64,000 nucleotides of DNA from Primula veris. Lineage: Eukaryota > Streptophyta > Magnoliopsida > Ericales > Primulaceae. Every line of letters begins with the position of its first letter. Positions within the stretch are counted from its first letter, which is position 1. The translations under genes were made by a program, and so were the position numbers. Below the pieces are notes generated by a model that worked only from the letters and a program-made list of their open reading frames with translations, searched no databases and was not told the DNA's origin. Below, in pieces: positions 18,909-31,034 of this stretch. The DNA is taken from assembly GCA_963682055.1 (NCBI GenBank), contig OY821741.1, positions 21,336,711 through 21,400,710 on the forward strand, given 5' to 3'.

Positions 18909-19323
18909 TTTTTTAAATGCGTATAAAATAAGGGCTAAATTTCTAATTTTACATTTCCCTATTGTCTGTTCTCTCTCTACGATAGAAAAAGCATACGGGC
19001 AAAAATTAAATATGTTTTTTGTATCGATCATGACTTCAACAAACCTATGCCGCCACTGCCCTCCATCTTTGCTATGTTATCGTCTACATCCAACCAATTG
19101 TGGAAGAACTCTGCCCCTTTCTTTTTATATATCTGGCTCTCATTAGATGTTTTATTCTATCTGTCTCACTTTCATCTCTTCTGCTCTGATCGTATTTACG
19201 GCTGATAAACACTATCGGTCCCTTTATTTCAGATATGTATCTAACCTCTCTTGCTCTCTAGCTCTTTATTTTATGTTTTGTGATGAGTAATGGGCAAAAA
19301 TATCAATGCTTTTGATATTATAT
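18909..19323. other. Short host spacer between Tat and copia elements
   Basis: This 415-bp stretch continues the DNA left of 1559 once the Tat element is removed. No gene or repeat signature is seen. Confidence 0.6.
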
Positions 19324-19328
19324 GTAAC

Positions 19329-20543
19329 TGTTGGAAACACTTTTTATTTTTCAGCGAAAAACTGGCATTGTATTATGATTATAGGGTATATGCATTATAT
19401 AAAAACAATACAGGAATACATCACGGACAGAGATACTTCTTACTCTTAGAGAGGTGTGCCCTCTAAAAACTGCTAAGAAACTCTAATTATGAAGGTTGTT
19501 TCTTTTCCTTAACATATGAACAATATATATAGGCTACAACAGGGACCTAGTGCACAAGAAGGAAAACACTTCTACCTTATCTAGAACTCTAACTCTACTT
19601 AGATTAGTACTTAATTAATAAATATTATATAATCTTATTAACATGATTAATATAATATTATCTACTTAATACTTCACCAATTTTAGGATATTCTATCGGT
19701 AAATTATATTCAATTCCACTAGAGAATATAATTGCACTTTAATTCTTTCTGAAATAATATTTGAGAGCATATTATTAAATAATTAATTTTCTCCTCACGT
19801 TAAGATCACATATATCCACCAAGTAAATAAATTATTGACAATTATTTTACTCGGTATATTATTTCATCGCTTAACTTATTTGTTGTGTCGGATATAAAAT
19901 TCACTTGCAAGATTTGACACAAACAAAACTTATAAGTTTATCGAGGGGATATCATCAATCCTTGTTAACAGACGTGAATTCCTTCGATTATAGACACACA
20001 CCATATAAATAATATTACTGCCCAACGTACGGGTTTGTTGACCACAACAAATCTCACCCATTGTAAATCAAAGCAGTATATATTATAAATATGTATATCG
20101 AAAATAATTTAGGGATTAATAGTATAAATAATCATAATAATTTCTTAGCTATAATTATTTTATTCTGGTCAGTAGCATAAAATAATACCACTTTGTCCTG
20201 TTTAATATACTCTTAGTATACTAGCACAAAGAGTCGGAACTCAACTGTTCTCTGTAGTCAAGACAGACCTACTAAAACTATGTGCTACAACTATACCGAT
20301 CTTTGTCCACTCCATCTAAAGTTGTGAACGATAAAAATATATTCTGTTAGAACTAGTGATTTGATCTTCCGTGTGTAAGTCATACTCTTCACACCAAATC
20401 AATTACTATACATAATAAAGACACGTACATATAAATAACATGTACAACATTGCTCAAAACTATTCTTAAATAAATCATTCATTGTTAATAAATAAATACT
20501 AAAAACAACAATAAATCATGTCTTTTAGTATATCATTCTAACA
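19329..20543 (-). repeat. 3' LTR of copia element (left copy, 1215 bp)
   Basis: On the plus strand it starts TGTTGGAAACAC and ends ATTCTAACA. It matches 27442-28861 throughout, apart from a MITE inserted in the right copy. TSD gtaac is at 19324-19328. Confidence 0.92.
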
Positions 20544-23400
20544 ATCTCTCACTTATACTTAAAGCCATGATTTCCTACATTAAACTCTCATCCCCTCTAT
20601 TTATCTAAGAGCTTACCAAAAAAGTCTTAATAAAGGGTTTACTAGAAAGTTAGGATGTAATCATATTCACTTATAACTCTATGTTGATTTTCTAGAATTA
20701 GTACTCGACTAAAATCTAAGTCTACTAATCAAAATGATTAAATACTAACTTCTTGGTAAAACTACATTTAATACTTAATCATTTAAGATACTTCATTCAA
20801 TGTTTTACCATTGATAAATAATCATGCCATGAGCTAGATTTATATCTACTAACAATGCCAAAGACAACATAAATATAATATCTAACGAATTTCATAACAT
20901 ACATAAGACTTTCAATTGCCAACGCATATGGAATCGTCTATTCAACATTCCAAATCCGAAAGGAGTAATCCTTTCTTGGAAAACTGTATGCTAAATTCGG
21001 CTAGAACCGATATAAGTTATTTTGTGAGAAGCCCAACATCAATTGATGTGATTGGCTTATCGCAAATCCTTTAATATCTAACTATCTGGATAATTATACA
21101 TTTACTGTAAATAACAATTCCACATCACATCTGATGACTAAGTTAATCTACTCATAGTACGAAAAATATCAAAACATACCCATCACGCTTCCAGTACTTA
21201 TACTACTTATCCGACCATTGATCAAAGTCATAAGACTTTATAGCCTGATCAATACGGATAAATTAAGATCTAGATGCCTGCTTAAGTCTAGAGACTTCTT
21301 AAGCTTGCACAATATGTGCTAAATGCTCCTTGAAGAATATCTGGTTGTACTATAAAGTACTACATTCAAGACTTTCAATTAGAAAAACTGTCTTGCCCAG
21401 ATTTCTAACAATTTGCCAATGATCTGCATCTATTTCTCATTGAGATTCATTGTATCCAGTGGTTCAATTTCCAACTTATCAAGGATCATCTCGCAAGATT
21501 ATCCTAAAATTAGAAATATAAAAGTCGTTTTATGACCCTCCCACTACGATGAACATCCCTATAAACTACTAAGCATTAATAACTTTTGAACTGGTGTTAT
21601 ACACCAACATCCTCGGCATGAATCACTCGATTTCTCCCACTTAGAAAACGTATCCGTGAGTCCATCATGCGACGTTTTATTTTGAACTATAGGTATAAAA
21701 ATAAATGTCACTCTACTTACTCTTAACTACTATCAAGCTAACTTTATTTTGGATTCGTAGTAACATCTTATCATTTTTCAAGAATCAGTCAATATGTGCT
21801 AATAATGACTTCCGATTCTTAGAACAATAAGGAACCATTTTTCGTTTCTTTTGGATAACATACAAGAAACAAACATCAATACTTGATTCAAACTTCTTTT
21901 GCTTTTTTCCTTCAACACGTGTGTTGGACTCCCACGAAATAGAACTTCTTAAGACTAGGCTTGCGCCAAATCTAAAGTTCTATGGAATTACTAGGTACTA
22001 GCTAAGATAAAACCAAGTTGAAGATGTACGCTAATGTTTCTACTACATATCCTAAAAACGAATAAAATTAACTGAATAATTCACCATCAACCTAACAATT
22101 CCTATAAAAGTCGTTTTTACCTTCATTTTACTACACCGTTTGATGATTATTTACTAGGTGAACTAAACTGGGATATAATCCCTACATCTGATAAGTAGTC
22201 CACTATCTATCCAAAGAGTTACTCGCCACCTCGATCAAATCGAAGTGACGATATACATTTCCAAGATGCTTATATGTCTTCGTCTTAAATGCATTGAATA
22301 CTTCAAAACACTTAAACGTATGACGCATCAAAATGAATGTACATGTACTTTGAATAATCATAAATAAATAAGACCGCTTATTCAAAAACTCATGTATCAT
22401 GGATCTCGTAGGATTGCACGAATTAGAATGAACTAATCCTTACACTTCTTAACTCATATAACCTTTGATCGTGAAAGACCACTTGGTCATCTTACTATCT
22501 AAACATGATTCAAGAGTTGGTACTACGTCCACTTTCAATGATCGAAAAGACCATTTTAAAGCAACATTGACATCCTTTTAGATTAAAATAACCTAGGTGT
22601 ACATGCCAAACTTATGTATAGTTCATTACTTGAAAGTTAATTTCTCTAATATGGTACGTTAATACTATTATTCAAATTTTAATTGTTATGTAGAATTAGA
22701 ATTTAACAATAATATAAAGATCATTCACGTATTTACCATATCCGACAAATTGTCTATTTTACCTAATAACCGGAGAGTTATTAAAATAAACAAAATGTCT
22801 TCATCCATTATCTTAGAAACCGAACTGAAGTTCTTTCTAATGGAAGGTTTATATACAATGTCTATTATTATTAATGTATGATTACTACTAATCAATTCTA
22901 ATATCTTCCACTCTAACTACTTGCATCCTGTGCAATCTTCCAAAAAAGTGTAATATTTCACCATCACTAAACTATCTGGTTTACTGGAACATTTACAATA
23001 AATTGCAACCATGATTAGTGATTCCAATATCTACACTACAACTTACAGGAGATACAATCACTAAACATTTTTCAGCAACAAGTGAAAGAGATATAACTTA
23101 TAGCTTAATTTTAAGTTAAATATATTGGAAAATATTACTTAATGACTAGCTACTGGTTCATGTGACTTTTTCCTTTTCTTATAACCTTTCGGTTTAGAAA
23201 CATAAACTTTTCATTAACCTAAGCAATTCATGAGACCTTTTGGTGCCTTAACTATCAACTTGGCTTTCGCCATTGATTTTACCTTTAAGAATCCCTAGTT
23301 CAAGAACATGATCCTTAAACCGTGTCTCTTCGTCGTTATTGTGTTTAAGAAATTTCAGATGTTATTTTCTCTATTATCACAATTTCGAATCTCAAACATA
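20544..23400 (-). pseudogene. pol: Decayed copia pol (protease, integrase, RT remnants)
   Basis: Minus-strand translation, broken by many stops and shifts, still aligns with copia pol in the right order. A protease-like VDIGITNHGCN (from D-S-G-x-x-N-H) is near 23046-22996. An integrase N-terminal region (CLDSKMTKWSFTIKGYM) is near 22515-22460, and integrase core similarity lies in the 65-codon frame 22400-22203 (FILMRHTFKCFEVFNAFK). The RT phrase RLKQASRS is near 21300-21262, the decayed YVDD block FFVL-VD-L near 21175-21150, and FSIQFSKKGLLLSDL near 20990-20945. No intact domain remains. Recognition rests on remembered family patterns. Confidence 0.8.
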
Positions 23401-24369
23401 CATTTTAGATTCATCGTGATGTCATAGAAATATAACATAAATTGATGCTGATGTCGTAATACATTAGTCATGAATGACAATATGTATTACCGCTACATCT
23501 CATCAAATTATATTCAATTCACCTCCGATTAGCCTCGATCAACTAATTAGTTAACCACTTACTCGGAACCGATGGACATACCTTAAAACACAAAACTTTG
23601 TTTATTAGCAGTCAAATAAAATTATCCGAGTTTTATTTTCAGGTATAATAATTCAAATCAACAACTTAACATTTTCAGTTTATTAACTCGTGGTATAAAT
23701 GCTATTTATTATCATGAGAAAACTATTTCTAATAAAATATTAAATGAGCAACAAAAATAACTATGAATTATTAATAAATATGGTCTATAATCCAATATTT
23801 AAAACTTTAATCCACCACCAGTCTAATCACCGTAAATAATATACCTCGATGAGAGAACGTATATTATTTAACATTCGATATGCTAGTATAGCCATTTAAT
23901 TTTACTATCTAGATAAATGCCAAAGTAAAAATTAAATATCTGGCTTAACTTTGGTCATATAAATATTAAAATAGCCTCAGATGGAGAGGGATAATAATAA
24001 TTATATCTAAGTGAATACCATCGGCCTTTATAAATCCATTATTCCAGTATATAATCTCTCAGATGGAGAGATTAGATACTAACAAAATATTTATACTTTA
24101 TACTTGATAATTTCGTAATTATTCCATCCGATGGGGAGGAAGACACTATAGCCAACGCGTAAAATAATTACTTAATCTATAAAGTAACGATAGAGACCGT
24201 GACATTTATACGAAATAAATTCACTCTCCCACTTAGTTATTTATAGCTTTTAGGGATACAAATTATACTTAGTGATCCGTAAATAATATCATCCGATGTG
24301 GAGGAAGGCACTATAGCCAATGCGTGATAATTAAATACATCACTTATAATTTGTTTCAGTCAATTCAAT

Positions 24370-24705
24370 TAAATATTAATTAAATCTAATTGTTATTAAT
24401 TAATTAAAACAAATTAATTAAGTCTAAACAATATTAATTAATCCAGGTAATCAAATTCAAACTATTATAAATCAATAAACTAAATATCAATTCAATATAA
24501 ATAGTTTTAATTAATTAAAACTTAACTATTATTAATCAATAACAAAAATCAATTAAATCTAAATAGTTAATAATTAATTACATCTTAACTATTATTAATC
24601 AATAACAAAAATCAATTAAATCTAAATAGTTAATAATTAATTACACCTTAACTGTCAATTATAAGAATTAATTAAATCTAAATAGTTAATAATTAATTAC
24701 ATGCA
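24370..24705. repeat. AT-rich tandem-like repeats (aattaattaaatctaaatagtt)
   Basis: Four or more imperfect copies, about 35-70 bp apart, combining 'aatctaaatagtt', 'aataattaattaca' and 'cttaactattattaatcaa'. The region is within the interior of the copia element. Confidence 0.65.
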
Positions 24706-25494
24706 GATTTTTAGATTATATATAAACTGTAATACTATATATTCCCAAATCTGTAAGTAGTGGGTCAAACTGTAATATTCTGAAACTTTAACGGGTTAAA
24801 ACTATTTCTGTTGAAGGATTGGCAAGCTAATGGTATTGTTTGAAAAATACATGGACATGTTTGAATAAATCAGCAAACTTAGAATTAACAAAGATTGGTC
24901 CTTGTGTCTATCCAATTTACAAAACAGGTCCTTTTTAATTAGAATTAATACCTTATGGGTATCACTTTTGAACTTTAATTCCCATTAGATAACTATGATA
25001 ATTTGCATTACACTTAGATACCACTTTTTCATACTATATAAATTAAAAAAAAATCTAATTTCATAAAAAAAACAGAAAATATCTCTCCCTCTCTCCCTCA
25101 TAAATGAAAAATATCATAAAAAATTATAAAAGATCACAAAAAATTATAAAAAATTAAAAAATTAAAAAAAATCAAAAAAATCAAAAAAAAATCAAAAAAA
25201 TCAAAAAAAAATGACAAAAAAATATAAAAAATAAAAAAATCACAAAAAATTAAAAAAATCGCAAAAAAAATTATAAAATATCATAAAAAATGTCAATATA
25301 CCACTTTTTACACCGAAAAAACGTTTTTTAATAAAAAAAACACTTTTTCATAAAAAATCACTTTTTCATAAAAAAAAACACTTTTTCATAAAAAAAACAT
25401 TTTTTCATCAAAAAGTGAATTTTATGTATTTAACTCTCGTTTGACTCATTTCAATGCTTGTTAAAGTTTGAATTGCCTTTTTAGAAACTAATTT

Positions 25495-25574
25495 TAGATC
25501 CGTAAGCTCAAATTGGTAAGAGTGCTTGCACCCAACACCAATATTCAAGAGGTTGGTGGTTCGAATCCACCAAG
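25495..25574 (+). ncRNA. tRNA-like (pol III A-box/B-box) segment, probably pseudo-tRNA or SINE head
   Basis: GTAAGCTCAAATTGGTAAG resembles a tRNA D-arm/A box. GGTGG-TTCGAAT-CCACC (25555-25571) is a perfect T-arm with a B box, followed by a T run. The anticodon arm is abnormal (about 17 nt between CTTG and CAAG), so it is not a functional tRNA by inspection. It is present in copy 1 of the MULE-like element but not seen in copy 2. Confidence 0.45.
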
Positions 25575-25600
25575 TTTTTTTTAACTTTAAAGTAAAATAA

Positions 25601-26277
25601 ATGCATATTTTGTGCTGTACTATATGCACTTTTATTGAACTATATGCACTTTCGACTGTACTAGATGCAATTTCGACTGAACTAGATGCACTTTCAGCTG
25701 AACTATATGCACTTTCTGCTAAATAAGATGCACTTTTAGCTGAACCAGATGCACCCTTTACAGAACTATATGCATTTTTATTGAACTATATGTACTTTTG
25801 GCTGAACCACATGCACTTTCAGCTGAACCATATGCACTTTTAACTGAACCACATGCACTTTTAGCTGAATGATATGCATTTTTGACAGAACTATATGCAC
25901 TTTTATTGAACTATATGCACTTTCGACTGAACTATATTCATTTTTGACTAGACTATATGCACTTTTGACTTAACTATATGTACTTTCGACTAAATTAGAT
26001 GCATTTTAAGCTGAACCAGATGTACTTTCAGCTAAAGCAGATGCACTTTTAGCTGAACTATATGCATACTCACTTTTATTGAACTATATTTACTTTCAAC
26101 CGAATTGTATGCACTTTCAACGGAACTATATGTACTTTTAGCTCAATTGAATGCAATTTCGACTCAATTTTATGCATTTTTGACTAACTATATGCACTTT
26201 CGACTGAACTATATGCGCTTTTGACTAAACTATACGTACTTTCGACTGAAGTAGATGCACTTTCAGCTCATTTAGAT
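25601..26277. repeat. 21-bp minisatellite (tatatgcacttt-agctgaac type)
   Basis: About 30 degenerate units of a phrase such as actatatgcactttcgactga. The same family, reverse-complemented, is at 59637-60555. Because 21 bp equals seven codons, it generates artefactual repetitive ORFs. Confidence 0.85.
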
Positions 26278-26822
26278 TAAAAAAAAAGGCACATTTTCAT
26301 GTAAAAACCACTTTTTGTATAAAATAAATAAATTTTTAATAGAAAAAGTGTTATATTGACAAAAAAAATTATATATTTTTTTGTAAATTTTTTAAAAAGT
26401 TTGTGATTTTTTTTATTTTTTATCATTTTTTCATTTTTTATAATTCTTTTTATTTTTTGTGATTTTTATATATTTCTATATTTTTTAATGATTTTTTATG
26501 ATTTTTTATGATTTTTTTATGATTTTTTTTTGTTATTTTTTTTTAATAATTTTTTATGATTTTTATGATTTTTATGATTTTTTATATTTTTTGTGATTTT
26601 TAATATTTTTTATAATTTTTTTATGGTTTTTTTTTTTATTTTGTTGTAATTTAAAACTATTTTTTTGGGTTTGTAGAAAGATAAAATATGTCTATTATAT
26701 TTTGGTTTGTAATACTATTTAATAAATAAACTAAATAATTAAAAAGTGGTACTTATGAGAAATGTGAACTTATCAAGATATCTACGAGGAATATAAGTTG
26801 ATATGAGTTATTTATTAAAACC

Positions 26823-27071
26823 AGCAGCTTAAAACCCATAAGCCAGCCGCCGCCACAAAAACACCACCGTTGTCCATGGCTTACAATCATCAGCGAGCAA
26901 AGAGCCCGTTTCTGGAGGCCTGGTCCCGACACGGCTCATAGCCGATGAGCCATGTTCCGCCAAAACCATCACCAAAAACGCTCTGCCACTTTGGTTCCGC
27001 CACCATTGGCTTTGACCTCTGGCGACCACCACAGTTACCAAACGCCACCAGTACAAGCAATTAATAACCAA
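26823..27071. other. GC-richer segment in copia 5' interior
   Basis: A C/A-rich block (ccgccgccacaaaaacacc) with an 80-codon minus-strand frame containing many Trp/Val/Arg. No family is recognised. It lies between the MULE-like insert and the copia primer site, and may be leader sequence or an old insertion. Confidence 0.35.
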
Positions 27072-27427
27072 TCACAACTGTAAATACTATTTTCAATTTT
27101 TGGTACCTCACTGGGTTACATAAGTTTAGTCAAAATTGATAAACTATACATTGTGAATTTATTAATCATCATGATCTTAATTACAAAACGAGTAATTATA
27201 CATGTACATGAGACGTTTAAACATATAGAATAATATCAACACAGATGATAAATTCTTTGTTGGAATCAATATATATCTTATCATCGCTCAATTATCATAA
27301 TGTTACATGTGTATTATTACATACACGTACACTAACATAAACGGATTGAAAACTTAATGAACCAAGATTAAATATATATTCAATCAACAAATATATCAAA
27401 ACAAATCCAAAAAACAATATAATCAAT

Positions 27428-27439
27428 CCTCTGGTACCA
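27428..27439 (-). other. copia primer binding site (tRNA-iMet type)
   Basis: Minus strand TGGTACCAGAGG, three bases from the inner end of the right LTR. It differs from the canonical TGGTATCAGAG by one base. Confidence 0.75.
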
Positions 27440-27441
27440 AT

Positions 27442-28861
27442 TGTTGAAAACACTTTTTATTTTACAGCGAAAAACTGACAGTAGATATATGAATTATATA
27501 AAAACAATACGGAAATAGCTCACTAAAAAAAAATACTCAAATAGCGACGGGATTAGTGACAATATTTTTTGTTACAGGCTTATTAGCGACGGTTTTGGTG
27601 ACGGCTTTGTGACAGTTTAGTCAATTTGTGACAGATTTATGACAGCTTTTTAAATTAGTGACAGACTTGCGACAGATTTTTACTCTCACTAAATCAAACA
27701 TTATTTTGTAGTGTCACGGACAGTGGTAGATCACACTTGATAAGTGGACTATTATATTTCTTACTTAGAGAGGTGTACTCTCTAAAATTGTTAGAAAACC
27801 CTAAAACCCTAATTATAAAGGTTGTTTCTTTTTCTTAACATATGAACAATATATATAGGTTACAACAGAAATATAGTGCACAAGAGGAAAAAACTTCTAC
27901 CTTACCTAAAACTCTAACCCTACTTAAATTAGTACTTAATTAATAAATATTATATAATTTTATTAACATGATTAATATACTATTATCTAATTAATATTTT
28001 ATAAATCTTAGAATATTCTATTGGTAAATTATATTCATTTCAACAAGAGAATATAATTACACTCTAATTAAGTCTCAAATAATATCTGAGAACACATTAT
28101 TAAATCCTTAATTTTCTCATCAAGTTAAGAATACAGATATCCACAAAATAAATAAATTACTGACAATTATTTTACTCGGCATATTATTTTCTCGACCTTT
28201 TCAATTAACTTATTTGTTGTGTCGGATATAAAATTCACTTGCAAGATTTTACACAAACAAAACTTATAAGGTTCTCGAGGGGATATCATCAATGCTTGTT
28301 AACGGACATGAATTCCTTCGATTATAGATACACACCATATAAATAATATTACTGCGCAACGTACGAGTTTGTTGACCACAACAAATCTCACCTACTGTAA
28401 ATCAAAACAGTATATATTATAAATATGTGTATCGAAAATAATTTAGGGATTAAGAGTATAAGTAATCATAATAATTTCTTAGGTATAATTATTTTATTCT
28501 GGTCAGTACCATTAAATAATACCACTTTGCCATGTTCAATATACTCTAAGTATACTAGAATAAAGAGTCGGAACTCAACTATTCTCTGTAGTTAAGATAG
28601 ACCTACTAAAACTATGTGCTACAACTATACCGATGGTTGTCAACTCCATCTAAAGTTGTGAACGATAAAATATATTATGTTAGAACCAGTGATTTGATCT
28701 TCCGTGTGTAAGACGTACTCTACACATCAAATCACTTACTATACAGAATAAAAACACATGTACAACATTGCTCAAAACTATTCTCAAATAAATCATTCAT
28801 TGTTAATAAATAAATACTAAAAATAACAATAAATCATGTTTTTTATTATATCATTCTAACA
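27442..28861 (-). repeat. 5' LTR of copia element (right copy, 1420 bp with MITE)
   Basis: Plus-strand start TGTTGAAAACAC, end ATTCTAACA. Removing the 193-bp MITE leaves about 1227 bp, matching the left LTR. TSD gtaac is at 28862-28866. Confidence 0.92.
27521..27713. mobile_element. CACTA-like MITE in copia LTR (193 bp)
   Basis: It starts CACTAAAAAAAAATACTC and ends TTATTTTGTAGTG (inverted CACTACAAAATAA), with internal 'agcgacggg', 'agcgacggttttggtgacgg' and 'tgcgacag' phrases typical of small CACTA-derived elements. It is absent from the left LTR, which reads catcacggac across the site; the right flank also reads tcacggac. A 3-bp TSD (tca) is imperfect at the left end. Confidence 0.82.
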
Positions 28862-28866
28862 GTAAC

Positions 28867-29936
28867 TAGAAGCCGTATATGGTGAGGATAATTACAATGG
28901 GAGTTATAATATATATTGTGAATTGTTTGCATGAAAATGGCAGAGGGCACCTTTGTAATTGTAACTGAACATGCATGTTCAAAAGTTGATTAATCACATT
29001 GAAATGCTTGAAGGTTTAGGTCTTGTGATGAGACGTCGAGGAAAATCAGAGTAAAAACTAGTCCATAACGGATATCAATCAACCTCCGGAGTGGAGTGTA
29101 ATCGACCAACGGAGATCAAGACAATCAAAGATTCTCAGCCATGGCAAAAGTTCGCTGAAAGAAGGAAATAATTCCATTATCGTTGAGATTCAATTGGACA
29201 TGGAGTTGGGGCGTGTTATTTTTGTGCCTAATTTCTTCTCGGCCCAATCATCATATTTGTTCTAAGGATTATCCTTAACTTTGGGCTCGTTAAAGATATA
29301 ATTAAGGGGTAGTATGTGGACGGTCACCTAATAATTTAAGTTGCATTCCGAGAGAGCAGATTATTTCCACGACTTTTTAATCTCTTATTTTTCTGTAACA
29401 TAATAATTTAACCAAATAGTAGATTACATAACTAGTGGCAGATAGATACGTATATAAAGGCTCGGAAAGAAACAAAAAACAAACCCAAGTAGTCAATTGT
29501 TCACATGTTTATTTGTTTCGTGGACTTATAACTCTCTTTTTGAATGGACTTTTATTGGGCTGGAACACCTGAACTTAAATTAGCTCGGGATCAGTGCCTC
29601 TACTAATTAAATTCCATATGCGTAAGCTCCTAAAAATTACATATATAATTAACTAATCAATTAGTTCATTCAAGCGAAAAGGTCCAATTAGTAAGTCACA
29701 AGGAGAGTAAAAGGCAAATTGGGGACCGAAGAGGCCACTTTCTATCTATATTAGTATTTCGGCAAGGATAACTTTTCACGGTAGCTAGGATCATAGAGAA
29801 AGCTGCAGAAATAAATAAAGGGATAACTATATGCTAAAGAATCGAACGGGACCAAATTTACTGACAAGTAGTGAATCCATCAATAAACTTATTTTTGCTT
29901 ATCAGGTAGCGCAACATATCTGCAATTAGTTTCGAG
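28867..29936. other. Intergenic DNA right of copia element
   Basis: No gene or clear repeat seen on either strand. Confidence 0.5.
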
Positions 29937-30085
29937 GGTAAATTTTGGATTGATCCATGAAAACACAAGTATTTAAGGATTGGTCCATGAAACTGAAACT
30001 AATTAAGGATTGGTCTATTTGGTGACATCATTAAAAAAAATTGCTGACGTCATCAAAAACAATTAAAAAATAAATAAAATAAAAA

Positions 30086-30413
30086 ACAGTCTGAAAATAA
30101 ACAGTCTGAAAAATAAAAAATACAACAGTCTGAAAAATAAACAGTCTGAAAAATAAAAAACAGTCTGAAAAATAAAAAATACAACAGTCTGAAAACAGTC
30201 TGAAAAATAAACAGTCCGAAAAATAAAAAACAGTCTGAAAAATAAAACAATTAAATAAAAAACAGTCTGAAAAATAAATTAATTTAAAAACAGTCTGAAA
30301 AATAAACAGTCTGAAAAATAAATTAACTAAAAACAGTATGAAAAATAAGCAGTCTGAAAAATAAACAGTCTGAAAAATAAACAGTCTGAAAAATAAAGAA
30401 AAACAGTCTGAAT
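30086..30413. repeat. Minisatellite 'aacagtctgaaaaataa'
   Basis: Eighteen or so copies of cagtctgaaaa separated by A/T-rich spacers; common unit about 17 bp. Phe/Leu/Ser-rich minus-strand frames here are artefacts of the repeat. Confidence 0.9.
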
Positions 30414-30565
30414 ACAGCTATGAACTTTCTCCCAGTATACCTTATCTTCCCTTATCAGATTGTACCGAATTCTAACTTGAAAACTAGAATATATTCAGCA
30501 AAGATCATAAATGGAACTCAAATAATTTTGGGAACATACTGAACACAAGTCAATGATACACAACG

Positions 30566-30570
<5 letters not shown>

Positions 30571-30616
<46 letters not shown>
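30571..30616. repeat. (TA)n microsatellite
   Basis: More than 20 uninterrupted TA units. Shorter TA tracts lie at about 30627-30680. Confidence 0.9.
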
Positions 30617-30618
<2 letters not shown>

Positions 30619-30699
30619 TACAGAACATATATATATATGTATATATGTATATACATGTACATATATATATATATATATCTAGTTTTGTGTATCATATAC

Positions 30700-30751
30700 A
30701 GATCTGCTCCTCCTTCCGCTGGCAACGACGAGAGAGAGGAGGAGCAGATCT
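30700..30751. repeat. 14-bp perfect inverted repeat (hairpin)
   Basis: AGATCTGCTCCTCC (30700-30713) and its exact reverse complement (30738-30751) flank a 24-base loop. They lie in a GC-rich patch with open coding-like sequence (30705-30792), unlike the surrounding AT-rich DNA. Confidence 0.75.
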
Positions 30752-31034
30752 CCGACGACGACAGCGGCGGAGGTGGAGGGCACGACGGATGAGCGGTTGT
30801 GGTGGTAGGTTTAGGTGATTTATATATATGTATGTATAGAGAGAGAGTGTGTGTGGGAGAGATGGTTCTGTGATATTAAAACAGAATATCAATCCTTAAT
30901 TAGTTTCATAAATAAATAATGGACCAATCCTTAAATGAATTTTATAGCCGGACCAATCTTTAAATACTTTTGTTTTCGTGGATCAATCCTTAATTTTCTC
31001 TAGTTTCAATGATGGTGAATTCAATTTAACCCTA

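Larger units (their letters stand above)
24942..26822 (-). mobile_element. MULE-like TIR element with minisatellite core, copy 1
   Basis: The ends are inverted copies of each other: left 'tatcacttttgaa...cattac-cttagataccacttttt', right 'aaaaagtggtacttatgagaaatgtgaa...gaggaatataagtt'. They match the ends of the copy at 58713-61293 in reverse orientation. Inside lie an A-rich block (aaaaatcaaaaaa), a 21-bp minisatellite (25601-26277) and a T-rich block. No transposase ORF. The boundaries are approximate and no TSD is clear. It is nested in the copia element. Confidence 0.7.
19329..28861 (-). mobile_element. Ty1/copia LTR retrotransposon, minus strand, decayed and nested
   Basis: Direct LTR copies at 19329-20543 and 27442-28861 (TG...CA ends) are flanked by identical 5-bp TSDs gtaac (19324-19328 and 28862-28866). 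On the minus strand the right LTR is followed by TGGTACCAGAGG (close to the tRNA-iMet primer site TGGTATCAGAG), and the left LTR is preceded by purine-rich AAGTGAGAGAT. The orientation is therefore minus. Copia pol remnants occupy about 20.7-23.4 kb. The LTRs differ by roughly a tenth where compared by eye, so it is much older than the Tat element. It hosts a CACTA-like MITE (27521-27713) and a MULE-like element (about 24942-26822). Confidence 0.9.
29937..31034. mobile_element. Non-autonomous TIR element with 17-bp-type minisatellite
   Basis: The left end (GGGTAAATTTTGGATTGATC, then gtatttaaggattggtcc and aaactaattaaggattgg) is matched by the reverse complement of the right end (cttaattagtttcat, ggaccaatccttaaa, tggatcaatccttaatttt, ttaaccct). 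The TIRs are about 100-150 bp and contain several internal 'aaggattggtcc' repeats. The GGGTAAAT-type termini suggest a MULE relative. No TSD could be identified. The interior holds a minisatellite, TA repeats and a short GC-rich hairpin-forming segment. Confidence 0.65.

Noticed and set aside
25408..25629. 73-codon minus-strand frame
   Set aside because: It spans the tRNA-like segment and A/T-rich repeat DNA; the Trp-Trp-Ile-Arg-Thr-Thr-Asn-like string is simply the antisense of a T-arm.
30053..30250. Phe/Leu-rich 65-codon minus-strand frame that could look like a membrane peptide
   Set aside because: Translation of the cagtctgaaaa minisatellite; composition follows the repeat.
30553..30792. 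79-codon plus-strand frame beginning with Tyr/Ile repeats
   Set aside because: The first half is the TA microsatellite. Only the GC-rich second half is of interest and is reported as a possible captured fragment.
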